Assembly (NCBI GenBank): GCA_036642795.1
Contig: JAVXTH010000001.1
Location: forward strand, 1 to 64,000
Direction of reading: 5' to 3'
DNA length: 64,000 bases
Source: JAVXTH01 sp036642795
Lineage (GTDB): Bacteria > Bacillota_I > Bacilli_A > Erysipelotrichales > Erysipelotrichaceae
The position numbers and the translations under genes are program-made. Below, piece by piece: positions 18,756 through 28,387 of the stretch. The notes beneath the pieces were generated by a model. It had not been told where the DNA came from, ran no database searches, and was given only the letters and a program-made list of their open reading frames with translations. Numbering within the stretch: the first letter of the stretch is position 1; each line of letters starts with the position of its first letter.

Positions 18756-18815
18756 TTTATTACTCCTTCATAAGCAAAAGTGCATTGCTAGTATTATAGC
18801 TTATTTCAATAAAAA

Positions 18816-18844
18816 AGAAAACAGTTAATGAGAAGCTGTTTTCT
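18816..18844 (-). terminator. Terminator of the PH-like membrane protein gene
   Basis: Nine-base arms 18816-18824 and 18836-18844 pair around an 11-nt loop; on the minus strand a T run (complement of 18811-18816) follows. It overlaps the end of the coding region. Confidence 0.7.
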
Positions 18845-19292
18845 TACTTATTTCCTTTTTAACTTCTAGACGATAAGCATGATCTCTAAAATGCTTTAAC
18901 ATCTTTCCTTTTGATAAGCTTTTAAACTTAATTCGTTTGCCATCTCGAAAGGTAACTTCTAGGGTATCAACATCAAATCGACCACGAATATATTTCCATT
19001 CACGAATTTCATCATAGAATAAAATAAAGCATTCTTCTTTATCATTTTCATTATAGAAAACTACATAATCATCATAAAATTCAGTATTTACACGATTCTT
19101 TATAAAGAATAAATTATAAAGGAAAACGGCAACAATTAATATTCCTAAAAAATAATACTTAGTGATAATCATGTACGTTCCCATAAGTAAGAAAACAACG
19201 ATAAAGGCATAAGGCTTGGAGTTGATTTTATCTACGGGTTCTTTGTCCTGTGGTAAATTTCTAACTTTTAAGTTTTTGCTTTTCATTTCCAA
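18825..19292 (-). CDS. Small membrane protein with a PH-like domain
   Basis: 155 aa. A charged N-terminus is followed by two TM helices (about residues 28-45 and 47-65) and a cytoplasmic beta-rich domain. Its pattern 'V-V-F-Y-N ... F-Y-D-E-I-R-E-W-K ... L-E-V-T-F-R-D-G' resembles bacterial PH-like (YcxB/YdbT type) domains. The proposed start is TTG at 19292, since AGAGGTG sits 8-9 nt before it; an in-frame ATG two codons later is 6 nt further from the site. The function is unknown. Confidence 0.55.
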   Translation of the reverse strand: MEMKSKNLKVRNLPQDKEPVDKINSKPYAFIVVFLLMGTYMIITKYYFLGILIVAVFLYNLFFIKNRVNTEFYDDYVVFYNENDKEECFILFYDEIREWKYIRGRFDVDTLEVTFRDGKRIKFKSLSKGKMLKHFRDHAYRLEVKKEISKKTASH

Positions 19293-19422
19293 AGGGATGC
19301 ACCTCTCAATATTTATAATTATATATCATTTTATATTTATATCAACAAATTCACACAATTTCACTTGTTTTTATGCGGTAATAAATAATTTCATGTATAA
19401 TAACTTTAGGAGTGTGATTAAT

Positions 19423-20259
19423 ATGGATAAATATTTCAATCAATTTCAAAATCATTATTTCGAAGATGGTTTATTAGGTTTTCTCTTTACCACTTTATGT
19501 ATTTTAATTGTGGCGATGATTATTTCCAAATTATTAAAAAAAGTAATCGTTCATCGAGGCACAAAAGAAACTTCTTTTGTGATAAGAATTAAAAATATGA
19601 TTGTGTATGGTTTTGCCATTTATGCGATTTTAATGCAAGTAAAACCTTTACAAAGATTAGGTGTTACCCTTCTTGCTAGTGGTGGTGCTTTAACAGTTGT
19701 CTTTGGTTTAGCTGCTCAAGAAGCTTTATCCAATTTTGTTAGTGGAATTATTATTATGACTTTTAAACCATTTAAAATTGGTGATTTAATAAAAATAAAT
19801 AACAGTGAATACACGGGAACGGTCTTTGATATTTCAATGCGTCATACCGTAATTGAAACATTTGAAAAAACTAAAATCATCATTCCTAATTCTGAAATGA
19901 ATAAAGCGGTTTTAGAAAACGTATCTCAAACAGGTAGAAAAGGAAACTTCTTAGATGTTTTTATCAGTTACCAAACAGATCTTGATTTAGCCATTTCAAT
20001 TATCAATGAAGAAATTATGAAACATCCAGATTTTATCGATATTCGAAGTCCGAAAGAAATTCAAGACAATGTTCCTTCGGTTATCACCCGTTTAGTTGAA
20101 TTTAAAGAAAATACCTTACATCTACGCGCAACCATCTTTAGTGTTGATAATTCAAGTGGTTTTGCGATGTTGTCGGATTTAAGAATTGCCATTAAGAAAC
20201 ATTTTGATCAAGAAGGCATTGAAGTTCCCTATCCACAAATCGTAATTCATAAGGCATAA
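19423..20259 (+). CDS. MscS-family mechanosensitive channel
   Basis: 278 aa, small-conductance channel family, plasma membrane. Three N-terminal TM helices (about 18-40, 58-78 and 83-110) end in the glycine/alanine-rich pore helix 'TLLASGGALTVVFGLAAQEAL'-type segment. The MscS beta domain follows ('FKIGDLIKINN' and 'TKIIIPNSEM') and then the alpha/beta C-terminal domain. The ATG at 19423 is chosen because AGGAG lies 10 nt upstream; the frame is open further up but that part runs antisense through the neighbouring gene. It releases solutes on osmotic downshift. Confidence 0.9.
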   Translation: MDKYFNQFQNHYFEDGLLGFLFTTLCILIVAMIISKLLKKVIVHRGTKETSFVIRIKNMIVYGFAIYAILMQVKPLQRLGVTLLASGGALTVVFGLAAQEALSNFVSGIIIMTFKPFKIGDLIKINNSEYTGTVFDISMRHTVIETFEKTKIIIPNSEMNKAVLENVSQTGRKGNFLDVFISYQTDLDLAISIINEEIMKHPDFIDIRSPKEIQDNVPSVITRLVEFKENTLHLRATIFSVDNSSGFAMLSDLRIAIKKHFDQEGIEVPYPQIVIHKA

Positions 20260-20271
20260 AGAAACAATTAC

Positions 20272-21456
20272 TTATTTATCTAGATGTTCAATTCGGTTGA
20301 GGTCTACTTTCAATTTACGTTTTTTCAATATCTGATTAATAAAATCCGCAAACATCGTGTAAATAAACGCGGTTGTAGGCACTGCCATAACCATCCCTAA
20401 TATACCAAACAAATCACCAAAGACAAAGATGCTTAATAATACCCAAAGCCCTGGTAAACCAACGGAATTGCCTACGACTCTTGGATAAATAACATTATCT
20501 TCAAATTGTTGCATCAATTGATAGAAAACAACAAACCAAATCGCTGTAATTGGATTAATGGAAAGAATCATAATAGCGCCAATGCTCATAGCGAACATGG
20601 AACCAAATACGGGAACGATCGAACAGATAGCAATCAGTGCTGATATAAGTTCGGGAAATGGAAAATTAAGAATTCGCATACTAATATAATAAAGTACCCC
20701 TAAAATACATGCTTCTAATAATTGCCCACTGATGAAACTGGAAAAAATGCGATTTGCTTTTGATCCACAATCAAATAAATATTGGGCTTTTTTTTCTTTT
20801 AAAGCAACAACCATAACTTTACGTAATTGAATGATGAACGTTTCTTTGTTACTGATTAAATAGAAAGAAAACATAAAACCAGTAAACCATAAAAAGAATT
20901 CCATAATAAAGCCTACCGTTGAACTCATAACTCCACTTGCACCACTTGTTAAGGCATTCGCAGCTTGTTTAAGGATATTTTCCCAAGGTAGATTGGCAAT
21001 CTCTAATAAAGTATCATTTGCTTTTAATGTGTAATCAATATGGAAATATTTTAATACATCATTTAAGTTAGCGATTATATTCGTGAAGAACTTTGACATA
21101 TTATCAACTAATTGAATCATGCTTTGACCAAGTTTTGGTAAGATAATACTTCCGACAACAAAGAAAAAGATAATGGCTAATAAAATCGTTAAGATGATAG
21201 AAATGCTTCTTGCTTTTCGGGATAAGAAACTATCTTCTTTTAACCATTTCTTTAGTTTTCGCTCAATTCGACTCATTGGAATATTTAAGATATAAGCAAT
21301 GACAATACCATAAAACAAAGAGGTAAATAAGCTTATAATAGATGAAACCCAGCCCATCACTGGAACAAAGTTCAACAATGCTATACTAAGTACAATGATA
21401 TAGGTTGATAATATCATCCAAGGTTTAATGGTAATCCACCAATCTTTATTTTTCAT
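20272..21456 (-). CDS. AI-2E/TqsA-family permease (first of two in the window)
   Basis: 394 aa membrane protein of the PF01594 type with about eight TM helices, a large central cytoplasmic/amphipathic region, and the family pattern 'FPFPELISALIAICSIVPVFGS' and 'YPRVVGNSVGLPGLWVLLSIF' near the C-terminus. Members include autoinducer-2 exporters and Na+/H+ antiporter-like proteins; the substrate cannot be assigned. Start 21456 has AAAGGAG 8 nt upstream. It is convergent with the MscS gene. A second paralogue lies at 39911-41002. Confidence 0.85.
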   Translation of the reverse strand: MKNKDWWITIKPWMILSTYIIVLSIALLNFVPVMGWVSSIISLFTSLFYGIVIAYILNIPMSRIERKLKKWLKEDSFLSRKARSISIILTILLAIIFFFVVGSIILPKLGQSMIQLVDNMSKFFTNIIANLNDVLKYFHIDYTLKANDTLLEIANLPWENILKQAANALTSGASGVMSSTVGFIMEFFLWFTGFMFSFYLISNKETFIIQLRKVMVVALKEKKAQYLFDCGSKANRIFSSFISGQLLEACILGVLYYISMRILNFPFPELISALIAICSIVPVFGSMFAMSIGAIMILSINPITAIWFVVFYQLMQQFEDNVIYPRVVGNSVGLPGLWVLLSIFVFGDLFGILGMVMAVPTTAFIYTMFADFINQILKKRKLKVDLNRIEHLDK

Positions 21457-21555
21457 CCTAACAACTCCTTTTTCTATAGTATACAATAACACAATTATCT
21501 AATGCTTTCCATGTTTTCATAATATGATATAATAGAAACAAGGCGGTGAAAGCAT

Positions 21556-22341
21556 ATGATAGATGGACATATTCACTTTGAATCACGTCCCTACACCCTT
21601 GAAGGGCTTCAGGACTTTATTAAAGCAGCACAAGCAAAGAATATCGATGAAATCTGGTTATTGGAGCATACACATCGCTTTAATGAATGGCAACCTCTTT
21701 ACCAAGATATTTTAGGAATTGATGAGAAACAAGATGAATGGTATTTAAAAAAGCAATTGATATCCATTAAAGAATATCAAGACTTTATCATTGAAATGCG
21801 TAAAGAAAGCTTTCCGATTAAAGTTAAATTTGGTTTAGAAGTATGCTTCTTTCCTCAACATGTGGAATTTATAAAAACCCAACTTGCAGCCTTTCCTTAT
21901 GATTTCGCAATTGGATCCGTTCATTTTGTTGATAATATAGCTTATGACATTGCTTCCTTTTCAAAAAGAATCTTATGGGATGCAAGAAATCATGATGAAA
22001 TATATCGACGTTATTATGAATTAATGAAAGAATTAATTCAAAGTGATTTATTTAATGGAGTAGCTCATCCAGATACAATTAAGTTATTTAATTATTATCC
22101 AAGTTATGATTTAACCTCTACTTATCTTGAAATAAGTGATTTATTAAATGAGCATCATATGTTTGCGGAAGATAATGGCGGTTGTTATTATCGTTATCAA
22201 CATAAAGATAAAGGTCTAAGTGATGAATTATTAAAAATATTTAAAGAAAAACATGTCCAAATACAAAGTGCAAGTGATGCACATGTACCAGAACATGTTG
22301 GGATGTTGATTCAAGAAATTAATGAAAAGATAAACAGTTAA
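21556..22341 (+). CDS. PHP-domain phosphatase, HisK/histidinol-phosphatase type
   Basis: 261 aa. The N-terminal 'DGHIHFE' and 'LLEHTH' are PHP metal motifs; 'KFGLEVCFF', 'AIGSVHFVD', 'GVAHPDT' and the C-terminal 'SASDAHVPEHVG' complete the trinuclear metal site. This is the HisJ/YtvP family layout and normal length. No his genes are nearby, so the substrate may be another phosphoester. AGGCGG-type site 8 nt before the ATG. Confidence 0.8.
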   Translation: MIDGHIHFESRPYTLEGLQDFIKAAQAKNIDEIWLLEHTHRFNEWQPLYQDILGIDEKQDEWYLKKQLISIKEYQDFIIEMRKESFPIKVKFGLEVCFFPQHVEFIKTQLAAFPYDFAIGSVHFVDNIAYDIASFSKRILWDARNHDEIYRRYYELMKELIQSDLFNGVAHPDTIKLFNYYPSYDLTSTYLEISDLLNEHHMFAEDNGGCYYRYQHKDKGLSDELLKIFKEKHVQIQSASDAHVPEHVGMLIQEINEKINS

Positions 22342-22361
22342 ACGATCCTTTTTGTTTTGTT

Positions 22362-23093
22362 TTACAAAGCATCGACCACTTCTTTTAATACTTCTCCAAT
22401 TTTTTCATGAATGACAAGATTTGCACTATCATCCATATCCGTGCAATCACGATTAATTAATACGAGTTTATTGCCATGAAAATATTGTAGTAAACCGGCG
22501 GCAGGATAAACAACTAAAGAAGTTCCACCAACGATTAAGGTATCGGCATGTTGAAGATAGTCGATACTTTTTTTGATTGTTTCATCATTTAAAGCTTCTC
22601 CAAATAAAACCACATCTGGTTTAATCGTAGCTCCACATTTTAGGCATTTAGGTACTTTCCCCTTTTGTTTTAGCATATCATTCAAATCATAAAAAGCATG
22701 GCAGGATTTACAATAATTACGATGGATACTACCGTGTAATTCTAATACCTCTTGATTGCCAGCCATTTGATGTAAACCATCAATATTCTGTGTAATCACA
22801 GCTTTTAATTTACCCATTTTTTCTAATTTCGCAAGTGCTAAATGAGCCCCATTGGGCACAGCTTGTGGATAAACCATTTTGTCAAAATAGAATTCATAAA
22901 AAGAATCCGGATGTTCATAGAAAAAATCCGATGAAACCATCACTTCGGCAGGATAAGGATATTTTTTATGGGCTTGGTAAATACCATCATTGCTTCTGAA
23001 ATCAGGAATGCCACTTTCAGTACTAACCCCTGCTCCACCAAAGAAAACAATGTTGTTGCTATGTTTAAGTATTTCAAATAATTCTTTGTTCAT
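22362..23093 (-). CDS. cobB: Sir2-family NAD-dependent protein deacylase
   Basis: 243 aa sirtuin. Motifs in order: 'GAGVSTESGIPDFRS' (NAD-binding), 'TQNIDGLHQMAG', catalytic 'LHGS', a four-Cys zinc site (CKSC and CLKC), 'KPDVVLFGE' and 'GGTSLVVYPAAGL'. It removes acyl groups from lysines, releasing nicotinamide. It lies 12 nt downstream of sbcC and is probably cotranscribed as the third gene of sbcD-sbcC-cobB. GGAGG 6 nt before the ATG. Confidence 0.93.
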   Translation of the reverse strand: MNKELFEILKHSNNIVFFGGAGVSTESGIPDFRSNDGIYQAHKKYPYPAEVMVSSDFFYEHPDSFYEFYFDKMVYPQAVPNGAHLALAKLEKMGKLKAVITQNIDGLHQMAGNQEVLELHGSIHRNYCKSCHAFYDLNDMLKQKGKVPKCLKCGATIKPDVVLFGEALNDETIKKSIDYLQHADTLIVGGTSLVVYPAAGLLQYFHGNKLVLINRDCTDMDDSANLVIHEKIGEVLKEVVDAL

Positions 23094-23105
23094 TTTAATT
23101 CCTCC

Positions 23106-26100
23106 CTAATCTTCACTATGAAAGTGTAAAATTGAACCTTCACTACTCTTCACAACTTCAATCGATGTCGCTATGTTTTCTTTCAATTGTTCCACATGCG
23201 ATATAATTCCAATCATTCCTTTTCCATGAGCAATCGATGATAAAACTAATAATGCATCATCAATTGAATTTTCATCTAAGGATCCAAAGCCTTCATCAAT
23301 AAACATCGCCTGAATGCAAACACCACCATTGCGGCTTTGAATGCTCGTTGATAAAGCCAGTGATAAAGCTAATGAAACAAGGAACTTCTCTCCTCCAGAT
23401 AAAGATAACACACTGCGATCACTTCCGGAATATGAATCATAGATTGATAATTCTAGTCCGCCTTTACGAATTCTTGAACTAGTTAAATCACTGCGATGAA
23501 TCCGATAACGACCATTATGAACATAACGTAACAGTTGGTTTGCCGTAGCACTTATATTAGATAACATAATGCCTAAAACATAGCGTTGTAAACCTACCCC
23601 ATTATCACCTCGAATGGCTTTTGTGAAATCACTTAGTTTTAATAATTTAGGACCATATGTTTTATTCATTCGATCGTAATTATTTACTTGCTTTTCAACT
23701 AAGCAAAGACGTTCAAGATCACTTTGAACTTTACGTAAGCTTTCTAATTGTGCTTCATATTCTTTTTCACAATCCGCAAGTTTCAAACTTAATGCATCAA
23801 TATCCAACCATTTAATATCTTTAATTTTTCCTTCATTCTCTTTAATAATGGTAGATAGTCTTAAAAGTTCATCATCGTATTCCCGTATTTCTTGTTCCTT
23901 TAAAGGCAGTGTTTCATAAGCTGAAATACTCGTTAACCAATTTTCAACACTTGTAAAGTTAGTCGGTAGTGCTTTTTCTAAAACTTTTCTTAACTGTTCT
24001 AATTCATTGTTTGTATCCATTATTTGTTGTTTTAAATTTTCCAGAAAAGATGCTTCTTTCGCTATTTTAATCTGTCCTTCATTTACCAGTGTTTGATAAT
24101 CATTGATTTCGCTTTGTAATTGCTTTTGTTCCACTAATTTACAATTAATTTTAAGTGTTATCGTATCCAAATCACTTATGTTTTCATATAACTGTTTTTC
24201 TAAGGTTGTTATTTTATTCTCTAAAATAGCTTTTGTTTCACTGATCTTTTGACCTTTCATAATCAAAGCTTGTTTATCTGCTTGTAGTGTAGTAAAAGAA
24301 AGTTCTAGCTTTTCCTTTGCTTGAAGCATTTCATCTTTTTGCTTCCTTACTTCATTTGCTTTTAAAAGCTTCGCTTTTAAAGCAGCATGATATTCCTTAT
24401 TATATTCTGTATTTAAGTAAGCTACCATGCGCTGTTTTATCTGTTGCGCAGCTTCTTTTAAAGACTGGATTGTCGCTTGATCACTTTTAATCTTGAAACG
24501 GATGGTACTTACAAGCTCATAAGCTTTGTCTCTTGCCTCTTTACATTGAGCTAAGTCTTTTATCTCATGAAATGCAAGGTGAGCTTCCTTGATATCAGGA
24601 TGATTCAAAGAGCCACATACAGGACATGGTTTACCAGGTTTTAATAATTTCGATAATGAAATAATTTGATTATCTAGATATTCTTGGTAAACCTGTTCAT
24701 GTAAATCAAAAGCTTGTTGATAGATTGTTTCTTGCTTTTTTAAAGTCTCTTTACAATCAAGTAATTGTTGATTTAATTCTGCTTGGCTCTTTAAATTCTT
24801 TTGATAGCTTTCATTATCTTGTTCGCCTTGTTCCCAAAGCATATTTTCTTTCGTCAATTTTAAAACATCTTGTTCGCTACTTTCCATCTTTTTAAGAGCA
24901 TTTGTATTAGCGATTTTTTGTTTTTGATATTCCTCTTCTTTGATTACATATTGATTCATAGTTGTTTGGTATTCATTTTGTAGTTGATTGTTTTGAAGTA
25001 ACTCTTTTTTACTAGCTTGTACTTGAATAATAATTGCTTTACTTGCTTCCATGTTATGAAGATATAAAGCATTCTTTTCAACGGATTCTTTTTTTTCTTC
25101 AAAACTTGTTTTCTTTAAAAGTAAGTTTTTAACTTGTTGACTTATATCTTGGTAGATCACTTCATGTTCATCATACACTTTTTGATGTTCTTCCTTTTTC
25201 TCAAACAAACTTTGATATTGTTTTAATAAAGGTAACCTATTTTGTTTTGCTTTCAATTCTTTCACAACGTCAACTAAATCATCACGATGTTTTTGTTGTT
25301 GCGTGTGAGCCGTTAATAAAGTGATTGCCTGATCCAAGGTTGTTTTGATCTCTTTCGCTGCTTTTTGTTTATTTAATTCAGCTAGATCTTGATCTAAGGC
25401 TATTTTAGCTTGTTTTATGGTTGCTTCAAGATTACTTTGGGTGTTTATTAACGTTTGTTTCAAGGTTTCAATATCTTCACTTTGATCAATTGAAACACTT
25501 TGTAAAGCAATCTTTTTCTTTAATTCATTTTCGTCTACAATTAATTTCATTTCTTTTACTTTTTCATTTAAAACTCGTGCATATTGATCATAATCCTCTA
25601 CCGCAAATAAAGTTTTTAAGATGGCTTGTTTACTTTCACTATCGGCAATTAAAAAGTTTTCAAATTGACCTTGTGGTAGCATAATAACACTTGCGAATTG
25701 ATCATGGGTTAAATGTAATAAAGAAATTGCTTTTTCTTCAATGTTTTTTAACTTTGGATTCTCATAAAAAGGATGAAATTGTGCATCAATCATTTCACCA
25801 GCATCTATTTTAGTTGCGTAAACTTGTTCTTTCTTACGATTAACTCTTACACTAGTCGATCTTTTAAAGCAGTAAATATGATCATCGATTTCAAAAGTGA
25901 ACGATATTTCCGTTGGCAGATCATCGGGTGCAAAACGACAGCGCATGCTCTCAAAATCACCACGGGAAGAACCACTACTTTTCCCATACAAAGCATAACT
26001 CATCGCATCTAGAATGACCGTTTTCCCTGCTCCTGTTTCACCATAGATTAAAAAGAGTTTGTGTTTTCTTAAGCTTTCAAAATCGATGTTCTGTTTTTTC

Positions 26101-26144
26101 ACATAAGGACCAAATCCTTGAAAGGATAGTTTTAAAGGAATCAT
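23106..26144 (-). CDS. sbcC: SbcC-type DNA double-strand break nuclease ATPase
   Basis: 1012 aa, the Rad50-like subunit of the SbcCD nuclease. It has Walker A 'GETGAGKT' (about residues 35-42), long coiled coils (about 175-480 and 560-850) separated by a zinc hook 'CPVC' near residue 508, the ABC signature 'LSLSGGEKF' near 910 and Walker B 'MFIDEGFGSLD' near 940. It overlaps sbcD by 4 nt (ATGA), indicating translational coupling. It acts with SbcD to process hairpins and DNA ends. Confidence 0.95.
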   Translation of the reverse strand: MIPLKLSFQGFGPYVKKQNIDFESLRKHKLFLIYGETGAGKTVILDAMSYALYGKSSGSSRGDFESMRCRFAPDDLPTEISFTFEIDDHIYCFKRSTSVRVNRKKEQVYATKIDAGEMIDAQFHPFYENPKLKNIEEKAISLLHLTHDQFASVIMLPQGQFENFLIADSESKQAILKTLFAVEDYDQYARVLNEKVKEMKLIVDENELKKKIALQSVSIDQSEDIETLKQTLINTQSNLEATIKQAKIALDQDLAELNKQKAAKEIKTTLDQAITLLTAHTQQQKHRDDLVDVVKELKAKQNRLPLLKQYQSLFEKKEEHQKVYDEHEVIYQDISQQVKNLLLKKTSFEEKKESVEKNALYLHNMEASKAIIIQVQASKKELLQNNQLQNEYQTTMNQYVIKEEEYQKQKIANTNALKKMESSEQDVLKLTKENMLWEQGEQDNESYQKNLKSQAELNQQLLDCKETLKKQETIYQQAFDLHEQVYQEYLDNQIISLSKLLKPGKPCPVCGSLNHPDIKEAHLAFHEIKDLAQCKEARDKAYELVSTIRFKIKSDQATIQSLKEAAQQIKQRMVAYLNTEYNKEYHAALKAKLLKANEVRKQKDEMLQAKEKLELSFTTLQADKQALIMKGQKISETKAILENKITTLEKQLYENISDLDTITLKINCKLVEQKQLQSEINDYQTLVNEGQIKIAKEASFLENLKQQIMDTNNELEQLRKVLEKALPTNFTSVENWLTSISAYETLPLKEQEIREYDDELLRLSTIIKENEGKIKDIKWLDIDALSLKLADCEKEYEAQLESLRKVQSDLERLCLVEKQVNNYDRMNKTYGPKLLKLSDFTKAIRGDNGVGLQRYVLGIMLSNISATANQLLRYVHNGRYRIHRSDLTSSRIRKGGLELSIYDSYSGSDRSVLSLSGGEKFLVSLALSLALSTSIQSRNGGVCIQAMFIDEGFGSLDENSIDDALLVLSSIAHGKGMIGIISHVEQLKENIATSIEVVKSSEGSILHFHSED

Positions 26145-27262
26145 TTATCTTCCTCACTTTCCAGCAATTCTTTCGCTTCATGAAACCAAGTTATTTCTTC
26201 TTTATCTAACTCTCGATGATAATAATCCATAAAATATTGTTTTAAAATATCATCTTGACTAAGTTGTTCCATTTCATCGGTATTTAAAGTTGTTTTACTT
26301 TCACTATCTTTAAAACTAGGAGTTGTAATCACTAATAGATGTTCATAATATTCTTTGAAATATTGAAGACATTCATAGTTCATCGTCCCATTTGTCAATT
26401 CAATTTTCATATAATCATCTCGTTCATTGCTTTGTTTCATCTGTTCGCTTACTTCTTCATAGGTTCCTTTTAATATACTTAATTTATGAAGTGGTTTAAG
26501 CGCTATTTCTTTTTGTTTCATATTCTTTGTATCGATGAGGATGACACGCTTTTCTTGATCTACTTCCGAAAAGGAATAAGCAAGTGGTGAGCCACTATAG
26601 ACAATCGTGTCACTTAGTTTTTGGGGGCGATGAAGATGACCTAAGGCTACATAATCAAAACCGCTAAATACATCTTTACTAATACCATCACTACCACCCA
26701 CCATAACATAACGATCTGAATCGCATATTTGAGCGTTCATAACAAAGGTATGAGCTAAGAGAATATGTTTTTTATTAGGATTAAATTGTTTTTTTAGTAA
26801 ATCAATTAAATGCTTAAAAGCATCTTCATAAGAAGATGAAGTTTCATCAGTAATTAAATCAATTGTTTTACGATGAACAAAAGGAATTGCATAAAACTCA
26901 CAATCATCGATAACAATTGGTTCAATCTTTTCCTCTAATTTTCCCTTTATATATAGCCCATGATGAGCTAATAAAGAATGATTGACTTGTAAGCGAACAC
27001 TTGAATCATGATTACCAGCACATATAATAACCTTGATTTTAAGCGTATTACAAAATAAATCCATCGCTTCATCGAATAATGAAATTGCTTCTTGTGATGC
27101 GATTGCATTATCAAAAATATCACCTGAAATCATCATCACATCAACCTTTTGTTCACGAATAATATCCGCAAGTTGTAAGATCATGATACGTTGATCTTCG
27201 ATCAATGAATAGCGATGTAAACAAATTCCTAAATGCCAATCCGATGTATGTAATAGTTTCAT
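26141..27262 (-). CDS. sbcD: SbcD-type exonuclease subunit
   Basis: 373 aa, Mre11-like metallophosphoesterase. Motifs 'HTSDWHLG' (4-11), 'SGDIFD', 'GNHDS' and 'LGHLHRPQ' supply the di-manganese site; the C-terminal capping region is present. The second ATG (27262) is chosen: GAGGG lies 6 nt before it, whereas the ATG two codons earlier abuts the site. First gene of the sbcD-sbcC-cobB operon. Confidence 0.95.
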   Translation of the reverse strand: MKLLHTSDWHLGICLHRYSLIEDQRIMILQLADIIREQKVDVMMISGDIFDNAIASQEAISLFDEAMDLFCNTLKIKVIICAGNHDSSVRLQVNHSLLAHHGLYIKGKLEEKIEPIVIDDCEFYAIPFVHRKTIDLITDETSSSYEDAFKHLIDLLKKQFNPNKKHILLAHTFVMNAQICDSDRYVMVGGSDGISKDVFSGFDYVALGHLHRPQKLSDTIVYSGSPLAYSFSEVDQEKRVILIDTKNMKQKEIALKPLHKLSILKGTYEEVSEQMKQSNERDDYMKIELTNGTMNYECLQYFKEYYEHLLVITTPSFKDSESKTTLNTDEMEQLSQDDILKQYFMDYYHRELDKEEITWFHEAKELLESEEDK

Positions 27263-27319
27263 TTGCATCCCTCTTTTCTCTATTTTAACACATTTTAATT
27301 CTTATCGAAGCAAATTATA

Positions 27320-27348
27320 AAAAGTAGCAAATGGACTTTGCTACTTTT
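27320..27348 (-). terminator. Terminator of the Ig-like surface protein gene
   Basis: Perfect 12-bp stem (27320-27331 with 27337-27348), 5-nt loop; on the minus strand T residues follow. It overlaps the last codons of the gene. Confidence 0.8.
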
Positions 27349-28201
27349 CCTTTAAACGCTCATCCTTAGGAATTTCCGGTGTTTCATTTTCTCCACCTTC
27401 AACTTTTGGTTCATCCTTTTCTTCTGGTTTAATTGTTTCATCTTTAACAACGACATTCACTCGTGAATCAAAGCTCAACGATACTTTCTTAAAAATAAAT
27501 CGAACATTGTAGTCATAAGTACCTGGTTTTAATTTTGTGGTATCAAAGAAATAAGAAGTAAATGCTTCACCATAAGCTCCCTCTTGATTTATCACCTTAG
27601 TTTCTTTATAGGTGATATCAAAGGTATTTCCTTGAAAATCAGACAAGTTAATATTTGGAATACCAACATCATTATTAACTCCATATTTGTAATTGATTTT
27701 TACTAAGACACCGCCCTCAACATTTTCACTTGAAAAACTGGTATTAAATACTTCATCAATATTGACCGATAACTTCTTTGTCACGGTTTTTTCGTTTTCT
27801 AAATAGACTTGCAAACTAAAGTTATTCTTACCGGTTGGATATTGATAAACATTGAGCATCAATTGATAAGAGTTTAAATTTGTCACATTCGCAATTAAGT
27901 TCTTTTCATGGTATAAATCAACTTTAATAACTTTGTCTTTTTCATTTTCATGAATCGACCAATTCAACATAACACAATCTTCACTATTAAAATCACCATT
28001 AAAACTCTCTACATAGGTTTGATTGTTTTTCACTTCATCCTTTATACTATCTTGATCATCATTTAGCTCTGATAAAATGGTTCCTAGATTTTTTTGGCTG
28101 AGTACATAAAATGTCCCTAAGCCAATTGTTATAAACACAATAAGTGATAGCAATGATACAAAGACAACATTTTCTTTTATAAACTTTTTGACTTTTCCCA
28201 T
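27341..28201 (-). CDS. Membrane-anchored extracellular protein of unknown function
   Basis: 286 aa. A basic N-terminus 'MGKVKKFIKEN' is followed by one TM helix (about residues 13-34) and an extracellular part. That part has a short coiled-coil linker (38-58), then two beta-rich Ig-like regions (about 65-155 and 158-255) and an acidic Pro/Glu/Lys tail. The tail resembles a wall-spanning segment but there is no LPxTG. No family is recognised. Monocistronic, with a strong terminator. Confidence 0.6.
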   Translation of the reverse strand: MGKVKKFIKENVVFVSLLSLIVFITIGLGTFYVLSQKNLGTILSELNDDQDSIKDEVKNNQTYVESFNGDFNSEDCVMLNWSIHENEKDKVIKVDLYHEKNLIANVTNLNSYQLMLNVYQYPTGKNNFSLQVYLENEKTVTKKLSVNIDEVFNTSFSSENVEGGVLVKINYKYGVNNDVGIPNINLSDFQGNTFDITYKETKVINQEGAYGEAFTSYFFDTTKLKPGTYDYNVRFIFKKVSLSFDSRVNVVVKDETIKPEEKDEPKVEGGENETPEIPKDERLKEK

Positions 28202-28326
28202 TACTTACCTCCATAAACTATAGCCTTATTATACTGTTTTTATGGAATGAAAACCACTCTAATCATCAAAAAGAAGCAAAATCATCTTAAATATAAGTGG
28301 AATGAAATAATATTCCATAAAAAAAT

Positions 28327-28385
28327 CTCCTTGAGGATGCAAGATAACTTAAGCATGTTATCCGCTTTCTTCAAGAAGATTTTTG
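28327..28385 (-). terminator. Branched terminator of metNIQ
   Basis: On the minus strand, outer arms (AAATCTTCTTGA-like, about 28370-28383, with TCAAGGAGATTT, about 28332-28346) enclose a second hairpin GATAAC...GTTATC (about 28345-28365), followed by seven T. The nested form is unusually long for a terminator in this window. Confidence 0.65.
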
Positions 28386-28387
28386 AA

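Noticed and set aside
19216..19422. N-terminal extension of the MscS channel
   Set aside because: The segment is antisense to the PH-like protein gene and the ribosome site supports a start at 19423.
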